From Polytrichum commune (Eukaryota; Streptophyta; Polytrichopsida; Polytrichales; Polytrichaceae), in assembly GCA_950295325.1 (NCBI GenBank), contig OX485807.1:42808440-42872439 (forward strand): a stretch of DNA of 64,000 bases, written 5' to 3'. Below are positions 10,572-21,968 of the stretch, in pieces. The notes below the pieces were generated by a model, which was not told the DNA's origin, made no database searches, and saw nothing but the letters and a program-made list of their open reading frames with translations. The position numbers were made by a program, and so were the translations under genes. Each line of letters opens with the position of its first letter. Within the stretch, counting starts at the first letter, position 1.

Positions 10572-10610
10572 TTAATGTCGTCTTATAAGTTAATGTGAAA
10601 GATCGATCCC

Positions 10611-11537
10611 CACCCTTCCCATTTGAGTACATTGAGTCTAGTGGTGCATCTATTTTGAAGCTATTTTAAAACACTCAACAAATTTTGAGGTGTTTTTATG
10701 TTCTTAATTATAAAATCACTATTGTATTCAGTCCAAGCCAATAGGACGAATATAAACACACGCAACTTCGCAAGTTGTGCCACATTACCATATAGCATTA
10801 GTACATTCAAACTCAACGGCAGTGCCTAAGCCCTCAACCCTAAGCCCTGGACGGAGAACAACGACGGTGACGTCCAACAAGACGAATTTCACATTGGGGA
10901 CGATCCAAGCACAACCTTGGATCAATACTTGGGTTGAGAAGAGCTCGAAGAGCTGATCCCAGAAGAAGGGAATGTTTTCAACAACGATTTGCCATAAAGA
11001 ACCTCACGGATTAATGTCTTCGTTGATTCTCAATAAACAAAAATCGTTTAAAACATTTTGAAATGTTTTATATAATGCCGCCTCTGAAAACACAACACTA
11101 ATTGAGTCCCCATTCCTTTTGAGCTTTTATCTTTTAAAATTTGTGTGATTAGGTACTGTGCTGCCACTGTATTGAGGTGGGACCAAGGCCATGATCCGCA
11201 TCACACACACACGGGACTCTCAAGCCTATTCCTTGAGCTCTATATAAGTGGGTTGGTGTGTTTATTATTTTATTTACATGGGAACTCGTTCTAAGAGGAG
11301 GCCGGTCTCCGATCGGATCAACTTTACAAAGATCCGTAATGTAAAGTTTCGTGACCTGCAATATAGTATATAAAGGGTCGAATAATACCAAACAAACATT
11401 GTGTAGCTTGGAAAACTCTATTTTTGTGACCCCCAAATGGGGGGCCGGGGGATCTAACTTAGTTCAACGGGACCAAGTTGGAATGAAGTAACAATAACCT
11501 TGAGAGGGATATGCTTTGATCTCATTTTATCATGGTA
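10611..11537. other. Intergenic with a promoter-like patch
   Basis: 10611-11140 shows nothing I recognise apart from two CCTAAGCCC words near 10826. At 11150-11450 there are two TATA-like boxes on the plus strand (CTCTATATAAG near 11239, GTATATAAAGGG near 11371) separated by a short GGCCGGTCTCCGATCGG palindromic patch. This could be a solo LTR or an old promoter. No partner LTR was found, so this is a guess. Confidence 0.25.
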
Positions 11538-11821
11538 CACTAAATGTTTTGTTAGAGTGGGTGGGAAATTAGCGTGGACATAACTAATGTAGGTCACGCT
11601 AATTTTCTAGTTGAGGTGAAGTGAACGTGGATACAGAGTCTGTGGGTCTTCCCCTAAGTCTTCATGAAGGTTGTTGACCGACAATTTATGTGAAATAGAA
11701 TAGTCACCTTACTTCAAAAGTAGCACAAACTAAAACAATCACTCACATTAATTTTCTAAAAAAACAATTAATGTGGGCTCTAGAAAGTTATTGTGGCCCA
11801 CAGTAATAAGACTACTAAGTG
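11538..11821. mobile_element. MITE family D, copy 1
   Basis: Begins CACTAAATG after TA and ends ACTAAGTG before CA (a TA with one change). It shares GAGTGGGTGGGAA, CTAATTTTCTAGT and CCTAAGTCTTCATGAAG with 40683-41035, in the same order. Confidence 0.75.
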
Positions 11822-13269
11822 CATTGGTCATGAAGTGATTATGAGATTCATGGGGAGCCATGTTAGGGGGTCTTGTAAAAATTTATTCCCTGCAACCTAA
11901 TCTCACTAAATCAATGTGAGGTCTCTAATGTTAATATTGAGACCAAGACTTCTGTACAAAACTAGGTGTGTGCAGACCTCTACAAATCAAGCTTTGATCA
12001 AGAGTTATTGTGTTATTAAATGAAAGAGAACTTACACCTTTTTATTCTTCAAAATCTCATCACATATTCAATTGCCAAAAACAAAAGCATTGAGATGTCC
12101 ACAACGCTTCGATATATTGCAATATTGTTTGAGAGTTTTGTCATAACCTTAGATTGAATGTCCAACCCACGATTAGAATGCCCATACCCAAGATGCTATG
12201 GTTCATAAACAAACTAAACAAGTACGACAAAGAGTTTTCAATGTTTTCCCTCGAACTTACATGGTTGCCATGACTCCTTTGGCCACGTTCCTCTCTCATG
12301 TATGTGCATTGTACTTTGTCCCTAGTCACTTCATCATATGACCCAAGTACATTTTAGATCCACCGAGGAGAAAACTTTGGTAACTTTACTTGTTGATCAC
12401 TACACCCATTATGCGGGTAGAGCACCAACCGACCGAGTCTCGTTATTGGAGATTCCCCAATATTGATTTCCCTATACAATTGTAGACCCTTAATTAATAT
12501 AGTGGCAAGAACGTGACAACACATAGCTAAACTACCGACTAAAGAGGTCCCATAGTACATGTCTTGTGCGCCTATTATTGCGTGAAGCTAACTAGAAACA
12601 TTATGCATCACATTGTTAAGTTGCACATGCCACTTATATACCTTTTCGCAAGGGAATACTATAGTTTGGGCACCATGACAAGCCATGACACTATCGGGTT
12701 TATCCTAACCGTAGTTAACACCGTGTGGACATGATTTATCTTCAATCTTATTGGGTGTTATATTATGTTGGACCTTCGCAAGGGATACTAGCTACAAGGC
12801 TCAACAATACTATGTGATAATTTTGGAAAACCATTAGTTGAGCAAGAGGTGTGTTGAGGAATTCGTATGATGATAATACCATAGATGTGGGAATAAGAAC
12901 ATTGAGCTCTTGTTGTTGAAAGATCTTCGAGTCGGCCAAAGGGGAGTTGTTGTATTTGAACTACTCCTCATCCATCCACATTGCCAACATGTCCCCCTCC
13001 AAGCTTGTTGTTAATCAAGTCACACTAAGTTAATATGGGGGTTTTTAAGGTTTTGAAGAGAAATTTATGGGTCGGATTAACTTCAAAGTAAGGTCTAGAC
13101 TCATGTCCCGATCACACCAAACTTTCCGTCCAGTTCCGGCCATGAAAAAATGTTGGGGATTATGGTGAGGAAGAGATGTTGGCGCATCACTTTTCACACT
13201 ATTACAACCAGAGATGCCGACGGATGGTGCCAAAAATGACTGGTATGATCAGCCCCTTTCTCATTGGAT
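11822..13269. other. Intergenic, no feature recognised
   Basis: No gene, TIR pair or array seen. Short open frames here have no recognisable motifs. Confidence 0.4.
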
Positions 13270-13500
13270 CAATGGACAGAGAAAACCTACCGTTAATTAT
13301 AGTTGAACTGGTGGAGTTAGAGAAATAAACAACTGAAATTCAAGACTTCAGAAAAATGAGCGATTGGTTTAGAGGATTTTTAGAGAATACACCTCAAATT
13401 AATAAAGAAAAAACTGAAATATGGCAACATGTAAGTGGTTGGACTTGGAAACACTAATAAGACCTTGCCCAATTAGGTCCAAAAACCTCCCCGGATACTG
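13270..13500. mobile_element. MITE family F, copy 2 (reverse orientation)
   Basis: Starts CAATGGACAGAG and ends CCTCCCCGGATACTG. Flanking 8-mers CATTGGAT and CTTTGGAT differ at one base. The body carries the family F order in reverse: a CAAGACTTCAG block, an AATACACCTCAAATTAATAAAG block, then CAACATGTAA and GGAAACACTA. Confidence 0.82.
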
Positions 13501-13754
13501 CTTTGGATGCAATTATGAATGAAAGATACGCATGTGTACAATAATTTCCCACTGCCATTTGACTGATTTTAGGATCCTTGAATGGCAAGGAGTCAATGCC
13601 TTTATCCCCACATGGTTGTAAAGTTGAAAGTTTTTTTAATGGGATTCACACAGTTTCCGAATATACATCCATGCTATTGAAACTTTAGATTGGAGAATGA
13701 CCCGCATTATCGATTCCGAATCAACCTCCAAGAAGCATATCTTGTGGAAAATAT

Positions 13755-14200
13755 GATAGTTTAATGAATGAAATACTTGGTGGTATGTAATGCATAGCTA
13801 CTACTATTGCGATGGTGTATAAGTAAATACATGGTTTCAATACACAATATCAATATTAACAATCTTATCAAACAACTTGTCCTGGAACTGGGTATCAAAA
13901 TCATGATACATGTCATGTATTGATACTTGGTGGATATGAGAAGATGAGAGAATCCTTCTATACTTGAGTTCATGTTTATGTCAATATCGTCCTAGTATCA
14001 TACTTACATTAAGGTGATCATACCTAAGTATGAGGTTCTTACATGGTGTATAGACCCAACTGATATCAATATGTACACTCTCCACAAATACCCATATCCT
14101 ACCAATATCAAAAAAACTGTCCAATCCTCATTATATATACCACAAATGACTTAATAAAAAAACATGATATCAACCCAACACTGATAATTATAGTAACCTC
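13755..14200. repeat. GTATCA-rich repeat N, copy 1
   Basis: A stretch full of GTATCA/TGATAC words, including a local palindrome (ATCATGATACATGTCATGTATTGAT near 13903-13927). Similar composition and words recur at 24030-24290 inside the ceramide synthase gene and more weakly at 19135-19280. Ends not defined. Confidence 0.4.
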
Positions 14201-14549
14201 AATGACATGAAATCGATTTTAGAGTCCGGGAAATCAAAAGACTTAGGGGGGAAAAAGTACGTCATGTTGGTATCAAACCGGCTAATTCCTTAGAGTGGCG
14301 TAGTGCGGTGGCCTCCGTGACATATAGGCTAACATCAACTTGAGGTCCAGCTTGAGACTTGAGACTCCCTAATACTACATTATTAAAAAGCGATTGGAAC
14401 TTAGTCCTAATGGAGTTCTATGGGGAACACTCCAATACGAAAATGTGCCTTAGTTTCAACTGAGTTGTGGAGCCAAAGTGACATAATCTATTATCTATAG
14501 AGATAGCAGGAATAGTCGTCCACTATGTAGTTTCGATGGCAAGTCTATG

Positions 14550-14994
14550 ATTCCAGAGATTTTTGACCAACGATTTTTGAGCATAATCGGTCAAGATCCT
14601 AGTGTCTCCAAGTCCAACTAGTTACATGTTGTGATCTTTTGGGTTTCCTTTATTAATTTGAGGTATATTCCATATATTCCTCTAAATGATGGCTAATTTT
14701 CCTGAAATCTTAAACTTCAACCAATTATCTCTCAAACTCTACCAGTTCATATGTAACTACACTAAATCATCCTATTAGTGTGGGTTATCAATCAGAGCTA
14801 CATGTTTTACCGACCCTATCATTCTTTTAACAACTAAGTTATATCATAATCTTTGGTGGTGTATACTAACTATTTATGCTATTTGGGTAAAACACGATGC
14901 TCTCAATAAAATCGTTCTAGCAATGCCTAACTCCAAATGGTAACCCACACTAAGAGAACAAGTTAGTGTAGCAGTCGATTCTCCCCATTCATTG
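14550..14994. mobile_element. MITE family F, copy 3 (hosts G copy 1)
   Basis: The right end CTCCCCATTCATTG and the internal order GCATAATCGGT, GATCCTAGTGT, GTTACATGTTGTGATC, CCTTTATTAATTTGAGG mark family F. The left terminus is eroded, so its start is approximate. Interrupted at 14760-14968. Confidence 0.75.
14760..14968. mobile_element. MITE family G, copy 1, nested in F
   Basis: The ends CACTAAATCATCCTATTAGT and, inward from the right, CACTAACTTGTTCTCTTAGT run into shared GTGGGTTA. TA flanks both sides. Removing the element plus one TA restores the family F sequence GTAACTA(A/G)CAGTCG, so the TA duplication is read directly from the nesting. Confidence 0.88.
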
Positions 14995-15306
14995 TTTTTT
15001 TAACATTTTGTCCACTATTCTCCAACCAATCAATAACTTTATGGGGTTTGATGCTAATGACGTACACTCGGAGATTTTGTGAGCTCGTGTCGACATATTT
15101 AATTTTGTTTAGAAAAATTAGCTCCCAAACTTCCTTTTTTATGTGTAGATAAATAGATGTTTTGTTTTGACTTTTGGGATATTAACGGACGCCCCTACGG
15201 TCTAGGTAGATATGTGAATTGGATGACATAGTCCTACAAAGGCTGGTATGTGAAATATCCTCTAGTATATCCACTTTCACGGTGGAAAGATCCGGAAGTG
15301 TAGAAT

Positions 15307-15317
15307 GGGGGGGGGGG
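15307..15317. repeat. G11 homopolymer
   Basis: Eleven G in a row, one of about ten G/C homopolymers of nine or more in this window. Confidence 0.9.
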
Positions 15318-15512
15318 TGACCTTTTCTTGGGGTTCCCACAAACAACGTGATCTCAAGCTCAAGCTTGCAAGGTTGGTGGTGGGTCAATGTAAAAAGAAT
15401 TTGAGCCCGTACATGTGCCTAAGATGGTGGAGTTGGGGTGACACTTTATCTAAAGGTTGATTCCAATCCTTTTAGTTTATTCTATTTTATTGATTTCTAG
15501 TTCAATCTCGAA

Positions 15513-15746
15513 TAGTCTCCGAGAAGATTTTTGGACATAACCGGTCGAGATCCTAGTGTTTCCAACTCCGGTCACTTACATGTTGACGTCTTTCAAAAAA
15601 AATTAAATTATTGATTCGAGGTATATTCTCTAGATTCCTCTAAAACAATCGGTGATTAATTAATCTCAAGCCATGATTTCCAACCACTTATTTCTCAAAC
15701 TCAACCGGTTCGTCCCTAACTTGCACTCGGTTCTCCCCGTTCATTG
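15513..15746. mobile_element. MITE family F, copy 4
   Basis: Contains GATTTTTGGACATAACCGGTC and GATCCTAGTGTTTCCAA on the left and CTCCCCGTTCATTG at the right end. The extreme left TIR is altered and no clear 8-bp duplication is left, so the start is approximate. Confidence 0.7.
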
Positions 15747-15825
15747 GTCCAAACTTGTGACATAAATTTTTTTAAAGTCCAATGATTACAAGTTCAAGTT
15801 GGAGCTTGAACTTGACACTCAATCT

Positions 15826-15854
15826 CCCCCCCCCCCCCCCCAAAAAAAAAAAAA
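15826..15854. repeat. C16-A13 homopolymer pair
   Basis: Sixteen C are followed directly by thirteen A. Such joins are replication-slippage hotspots and also assembly risk points. Confidence 0.9.
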
Positions 15855-15969
15855 GGAAAAAAAAGGACCTAAAGCTACATCATTTTTGGCAAATATAATT
15901 AAGGGTCCACATTTTTCGTTTCTTGTACCTTGGCCCACCACGCTTACAAGCTTAATCCATGGGTGGCTA

Positions 15970-16020
15970 CACTAAATTGTCATATTAGTGTGGGTTATTA
16001 TTATTGCCTTAGTAGCCCTC
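15970..16020. mobile_element. MITE family G, left end only
   Basis: After TA the sequence CACTAAATTGTCATATTAGT, then GTGGGTTAT, matches the left end of 14760-14968. I cannot find the matching right end; a C14 tract begins at 16024. Confidence 0.55.
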
Positions 16021-16023
16021 CAA

Positions 16024-16312
16024 CCCCCCCCCCCCCCAATGAATTGTATTTGGAGCAATTGATGATGTCGAGAGGGTGGGTCATTCCCAACCATCATCCA
16101 TGACCAACATGTCTTCCGTAACCCTCTAGAATGGGGATTTGGGCCAACCAACCCATACACTCGTTCCTTGTTGGATGCCTAAACCCTTGCCTCCAAGGAA
16201 CCAGTGTACATGTTGGTTCGTCCTAGCCCTAGAATGGGTGACCAATTACCTTGCTTATTGCCGAGATCAACAAAGACTTCAACAATCTTTGGTTGACACC
16301 CCCCCCCCCCCC
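16024..16312. repeat. Segment bounded by two C14 tracts
   Basis: C14 at 16024-16037 and C14 at 16299-16312 enclose unremarkable single-copy-looking sequence. No gene recognised. Confidence 0.6.
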
Positions 16313-16462
16313 AAATCGCTCCAAACAATGCTTGTTGGCGGTTGAATAACCACTCATGTAGAATGCCATACTTTGAAGCTCGATCAAATGCCCGACATAT
16401 ATGACCATAAAGTGCTACGGTAGCTCAACCTAATACCGACACCACTCCTATGACCACACAGT

Positions 16463-16501
16463 TGAAAAGAAAAGAAAAGAAAAGAAAAGAAAAGAAAAGA
16501 A
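16463..16501. repeat. (AAAAG)n microsatellite
   Basis: About seven perfect AAAAG units. In context it is the expanded 3' tail of a LINE copy rather than a random microsatellite. Confidence 0.9.
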
Positions 16502-16760
16502 TTTGATCTAACATTAGTCGATCTGATGTGAATGTGAGTTTGTTGGCCCTATCCTGCTCAAGTGTCCCCTTGGTGTGGGGCGGGTTTACTACCCACCTTG
16601 CAGTAGATGGACTCTTTGTTTGTAAAACATAGAGTTATTTGAATAGGTATTTGTTGCCTACATGGGGCCCAATACGTGTTCTTGTTTATTGCCAAGTGTC
16701 ATGTTGGTGTGTATCAAGTATATGAGATATTTGCATTAGAAGAGGAAAGGGGGGCCAAAT
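16463..16760 (-). mobile_element. LINE-I 3' end, copy 3, with (TTTTC)n tail
   Basis: On the minus strand this gives the last codons of the LINE ORF (YLIYL...LGNKQ, compare YLTYLVLNKRKLDNKQ at 55.6 kb), then a 3' untranslated region sharing CCAACAAACTCACATTCACA with copy 1, and then a tail that is a pure TTTTC pentamer run (plus-strand AAAAG, 16463-16501). A weak 8/12 match between 16452-16463 and about 16779-16790 could be an old target duplication, in which case the left limit of the ORF side lies near 16778. Confidence 0.65.
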
Positions 16761-16790
16761 GAGCCTAAAAGGACACTCAGTCGGTGAGTG

Positions 16791-17847
16791 AAAATGAAAT
16801 GTTTCGTACGATTTCCGTCCAGGGGCTAGGGCAACCAAGAATCTCACGAGTAGATCTCATTAAAGGAGGAATTCAAAAGATTGGACCCTTTAGACTATTA
16901 GTTTGAGTTGGTTTTCCCCGTTCATTGGTTTGGCGGTGCATGGCACATATTTGGCGCCAAGTATTTGAACAATAATTTTTTCTCTCAATTGCATGAGTGG
17001 CATGTTACGTGCCATGAAGGAAAAGAAAGAAAACATAGTTGGGTGATTTTTGGGGAGAGAGGGGGGGGGCATTCACTAAAAATCCCCAAACCCGAGGCCC
17101 ATTACTATAACACTTCCTCCTCTAGTCTAGTAGCTATTTAGTGGATAATCTTCGTTTAAAAAAATTGTAATGCGGGGATATGTAAGTTTTCAAGGAGTTT
17201 TATGTTGGTTGCATGTATAGCACCTCTTAATCCCGTGGTGATAACTATGGGGGTCTGATATCCAACCTTGTGCTCTTTTTGTGTCTAATAATGTATTAAA
17301 CTCGTCTTTTTTTGGTTTTGTTTATATGGCTTGGTCAAGGAATCTATCATGTGTGAAGGTAACATTAAAGTGAAATAGGGGAATTCATTTTACTATGCAA
17401 ATCTAGGATCTCCAAGGATGTTTTTTTTTCTTTACAACAACCTTCATGAATGAAAGGCATGGAGGTCTTAGATTTGTGTTCCAGATTGAACTCCTCCTTT
17501 TCATTTGAGTGACCAATCACATGTTCGATGTTGGTCTTAGGTTGACTTACCTCATTCAGCTAGAGGATTGTTATTTCATGATTAAGCTAACATGAACATG
17601 CTCATGTTAAAACTCCTGAGTACAAATTTTCTAGGGATCTAGACCCTTGCCAATAACTAGGCATAGATATGGGGTAAGAACCTCCAACTTATGTTCAAGA
17701 AAGTCATGAATCACGTGCAACAAAATCACACGTTTTCAAAGTCCCCTAAACCATACCACCCTCCACCGAAAGATGGTCGTAGCCCATGTACCCAAAAAAA
17801 AAAAAACTCTTCATCAACGCTTGCTTCCACAAGACGTTGGCATATCC
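16791..17847. other. Intergenic, no feature recognised
   Basis: Includes a G9 tract (17061-17069) and a right-end-like family F fragment around 16904-16926 (TTTTCCCCGTTCATTG). No gene. Confidence 0.35.

Positions 17848-17884
<37 letters not shown>
17848..17884. repeat. (CTAT)n microsatellite
   Basis: About nine CTAT units. A second, shorter run lies at 17956-17978, 70 bp downstream, with unrelated sequence between. Confidence 0.9.
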
Positions 17885-17955
17885 GGACATAGGTCTAGGG
17901 GTGGAACGAACAGACACTCCATTCACGTCGGTCCCTTTTTACTAGGGATCGAAGT

Positions 17956-17978
17956 TATCTATCTATCTATCTATCTAT
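17956..17978. repeat. (CTAT)n microsatellite, second run
   Basis: About five to six units of the same tetramer as at 17848-17884. Confidence 0.85.
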
Positions 17979-18879
17979 TCAACAATCCAAATTCAATGAA
18001 TAGCACGATTGTAACTTTGAAACTATTTGACGAATGTGCAAATGTGGAGACATGCTCGGGTGCCTTCCCGAGTGTGTCCTTTTTGCTTCTCAAAGAAGCA
18101 GTCAGCCATGTGTCTGTAACCCTAAACCTTCCACCCGAGATGTTGAAACTTGTCAAAGGTTTTTTGGGGGAGGGAACATGTACCACAATACGGTAGACCT
18201 ACACACAAACTCCACTGCATAATCCCTACACGGATTTTCCAACAAAGTTCGTCCTCTTTCCATTTCAATCCACTTCAATGATGTACTAAAGCGCCGGTTT
18301 AGGCTATGGTGAAGAAGTGCACCGATCGGTCAAGAGTTTCAACCCAAGACAGGGTTATTTGAGACAACGGTTGGTATGATGGTAGAGAAGATGGGAATAA
18401 ACAAGATTTAAGATTTGAAAAATAAATAAGAGTCTCAAGTTGGAGTTCTCCCAAAGGCCACAGACCATTAAGTGGCAATGTTGGGAGGGTACCCTTTGAG
18501 TACCCGCAATATTACCTCCACAAGAAGGGAAAAGCTTGCAAAGCAAGGCTGAATGAATGGAGAATTGATAAAAAAAAAAATTAATTTAAAAAAAAAAAAA
18601 AGCTTCAAAAAGGTATCGAAGAGGTTTCCAATGTGGGTGTCGGGTGACTTTTCCAAAAAATGCAACAACCTTTTTGACCTCACCAACTTTTCCTGTTGCT
18701 TTATAGCTATTTAGATTTGTTTAGATCGTAATTCAACCTAGATTAATGCCTTTACCAGCACTTGGCATTAGTTTTGTCCTAGAAACTGACATAATTAATT
18801 CTAAGCATTGAAAGTAACTACCCAAATAGATTAAAAATAGCTTGAGTAAAACTTGAAAGTAGCGCTACCTTTGCTTTAG
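17979..18879. other. Intergenic, no feature recognised
   Basis: No gene is supported. A-rich runs occur at 18570-18602. A small AATGCC / GGCATT inverted pair lies at about 18744-18768. Confidence 0.35.
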
Positions 18880-18919
18880 AAAGAGCATCAAACCGGCATG
18901 TGCCGATTTGATGCTCTTT
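18880..18919. other. Near-perfect compact hairpin
   Basis: AAAGAGCATCAAACCGGCA is followed by TG and then its reverse complement with one mismatch. Arms are 19 bp and the loop 2 nt. The surrounding sequence gives no gene to assign it to. Confidence 0.8.
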
Positions 18920-20074
18920 TGAGAAGGTCATTCCAAGCTTGCTATTTAATGTTATGCAAGTTTCTTGTCTGAGGGTTTGAGGTTGCCCATGAAATTTGAC
19001 CTCCGGAGAATTCCCCTAGCAAAAAGTGTTGCCATGTTGGCATCCATGTCATTGTTTCATCCATGTTTGAAGTTCTCCACCATAGAAGTCTTGACCACTA
19101 CACTTCTTCACTGTAGTGTAAACACGCCATAATGTTGATATTAAAATATTGATATTGGATTGAAAATACGATTTTGATACCCATGGGTGGATTCTTTGAT
19201 ACTATTATTGATTTTACTCATCAATAAGTACCATGCATTCACCTATATTCCACACCAACACATGTTTGCAGGTGATACTAGAATTTCACAATGATGCATG
19301 TGCAAATGTATCAAGTGGGTATCGACAAATGTATTGAATGACACAATATTAGATATTCACACAAATTTGAGAAATGTAATGAAACATTCCACACCATATG
19401 TATTCAATTTTTCGTAGGGTGGCTTGAAGCCTAGGCCTTAACCCAGCTGCCATGGGAACTCCGAGGTTAAACTGCCTAAGGCCAAATTAGTACAAATGGG
19501 TGACCTTCCTAGCACTTGATTTTGGTGCAGCCTACCACCTATGATGCACCCAATCATAGTAGTCCAATGTCCAAATGAACTGGATATATTCAACCAACCA
19601 TGTGAAAACCTGGAGGCTTGCCTTTAGAGTAGATAGTAAGAAAGGAGGTAGCACACTTCATAGTCCCTCTAATTCTCGTGATGCTTATTTTGGAATTACA
19701 TATAGACTTAGACCAACTTCAAGGAGTTGAAGCAAAAACATAAGTCAGACAAGCGACAACATTGAAGTCATCTCTCTTTTCTCTTTTCTTCAATTATTGT
19801 GTCCTAAGATTGATTCAAAGTACAAATAGATCCCATTGACACATTTTTATATGGTTCTTAAAGCTCTCAAGATCATTGTAAGGTGAGTGACCTTTTTCAT
19901 TCTCTGGTCAACGATCTTCACGGTCCATAGCCGACCCAATAACTAGCGAGATGAACATGATGGTCAAATTCTACGATCAAAAGTATGCACAATGTCGTTA
20001 AGTGTAGGTGTTCACACGACTCAAGATAAGTTTCCATGTTAGCAACTAGAGCACTAAATGTACATGGGTTGCTA
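18920..20074. other. Intergenic, no feature recognised
   Basis: Has scattered GTATCA-type words (19135-19280) like repeat N. Otherwise I see nothing. Confidence 0.35.
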
Positions 20075-20433
20075 CACTAGATATTATATTTAGTGTCACC
20101 AATTCTAATCATCGTGCTCAATACTAATTGTAAACCGTAGTGTAGTGTCACCAACACTAATGTTAACCCAACATTATTTGTCATTCTTTGTAAAGAATTT
20201 GGATGATTATAGATTTACAATGTTGCAATTACAGTCACTTACCAAGCAATTTTTCATCCCAAAGTCAATCATCCATGACAATAATTCATCACAAGAGAAC
20301 GTAGGGTTTTGGCCAATGGTGGACTCATCCATCGTCCATGACAATATTTGTTCACTTATTTACAAGAAGCGTCATCCGAAAAGTTGCCATAGTCACATAA
20401 AATACCATAGGACACCAAATATCATATTTAGTG
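20075..20433. mobile_element. MITE family B, copy 1
   Basis: Bounded by TA on both sides (20073-74, 20434-35). Left CACTAGATATTATATTTAGTG, right inward CACTAAATATGATATTTGGTG. The middle shares TGCTCAATACTAA, TTACAATGTTGCAA and CATCCATGACAATA with copies at 28730-29089 and 49618-49979. Non-coding. Confidence 0.88.
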
Positions 20434-21086
20434 TAGTAATCAAGTAATCAGAACCTTGGTTAATTGAGATCATGACATCTTTATGAAAAGGGTACAGTGA
20501 CTCCTAGACTGGTTTAGATTTAAAGTCGGTTATCAATGAGAGCTATTGGGCAGATCAAAGTTGACTGGAAAAACACATGAAACACACATGGTGCTCCAAA
20601 ATCACATGAATCGTACACATTTATCTCTTCATATATATAAGTACTCAAATTGGTAGTGGTGCCCTTGTGCTCCATCCACTTCATTTTCTCTCTTTATGCA
20701 GATTCTCTTTCATGTAGCCCAAGGCTCACCTAAGACTCAATCCACTCAAATAAAATACAATACATTCTGAGGAAATCTGAAAGGGAGCCTGTCATACTTA
20801 CAAAGCATGACCTGTTTTACTTTACTTACGAATCATTATTCTATGTCTTGTTATCATGATTGCTGCAAGACTTAATATGAAAACCAATACTCTCAGACAC
20901 ACAAGAATGAAGCTTGACAGAGACTATAAGTGCGATCCAACACTTGAAGGTGAAACATGATCCATGACAAATTCATTCTCTACGAAGATAACGAAACATG
21001 TCTTCTGCCTTTCGTGTACTACGGTGATGTATCAATATCTCATACTATGCAGGTTAATTTTGCATACACAATTTGCAAGTTCAATA
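20434..21086. other. Intergenic, no feature recognised
   Basis: No gene or repeat recognised. Confidence 0.35.
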
Positions 21087-21302
21087 CACCGTTTAAGGTA
21101 ATTAGTGTCACTTACTATTCGGAGTTTACACATTGCTATAGCATTTTATTAACGAATTTTTTTACCAAGTAAAGATGTTAATGTTCTATAGTGTTCAAAC
21201 AAACGATTTGACCTTTGTTGGGTAGAAAATGAGATCTATAATAGAAAATTGTAGTGCAATGTAACTCCAGATAGTAAGTGACACTAAATACCATAAATGG
21301 TG
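21087..21302. mobile_element. MITE family C, copy 1
   Basis: Left CACCGTTTAAGGTAATTAGT; right inward CACCATTTATGGTATTTAGT; both continue GTCACTTACTAT. Left flank is TA, right flank TG (one change). Full-length partner at 48930-49146. 216 bp, almost half of it inverted ends; non-coding. Confidence 0.85.
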
Positions 21303-21968
21303 TGCTGAGACTGTGATGAAGCATTCTAAAAGTTGCTGCTATGGAACTTTGGGAGATAATTTAATAAGAAACTTTTTGCAGCTTGGATGTATAATAGTGG
21401 ATGACCATGATTCAATGCTGTGTAAAAGTCCAAAAGCAATATGATGCCTGCAGATATCACGACTATAATTTGAATGGCCAAAAGCGGTTCAGCACAATGA
21501 ATTTCCTCAGCACTGAAGGTCAAACTTCGCCAACAAACTGCACTGGAGATTTATGTAACCCAATTTTATGACCCAACATCTTGAAGGCAATTTAACATTA
21601 AGGGTTCTGGTTTGACAGATGTGTACTGTTGACATGTGATCGCCATCGATGACAATATTGGATTTGAAACTCTGCACCACTTGAAATTAAACCACCTGCC
21701 ACTGGGAGAGAACCTGTTTTGTGGATTTAGTGCACTGCCAATATCAATGCAACCTTGCTGTAAATTTGCTCCTGTGCGATGCTTATTAAAAACATTGAGC
21801 TTTGGGCAAATTACAAGCTGTCGGAAAATGGTAGGACGTTGCGTATATAGCAGCTGCCAAGAGGCTCAATAAAGGATGGAAGTGCAGCCAAAAGACGTAC
21901 AAAAGTCAGGGTAGATCTGTTCCTGGCTGCTACTCTCACAAAAGTTGCGGATTGTAGCCAGGTGACAA
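21303..21968 (-). other. 3' flank of the ceramide synthase gene
   Basis: Lies downstream of the stop codon at 21969 on the minus strand, so it should hold the 3' untranslated region. I cannot place the cleavage site; no canonical AATAAA is obvious in this orientation. A 65-codon minus-strand frame at 21326-21523 has no recognisable features and is left out. Confidence 0.4.

Noticed and set aside
10820-10850. CCTAAGCCC / CCCTAAGCC words as an interstitial telomere repeat
   Set aside because: Only two imperfect words, not a run of plant telomere repeats.
16890-17141. Overlapping frames on both strands at 17 kb
   Set aside because: No motifs, a G9 tract inside, and no support from neighbours.
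18880-18919. Hairpin as a bacterial-type terminator
   Set aside because: The window is clearly eukaryotic and no transcription unit ends there.
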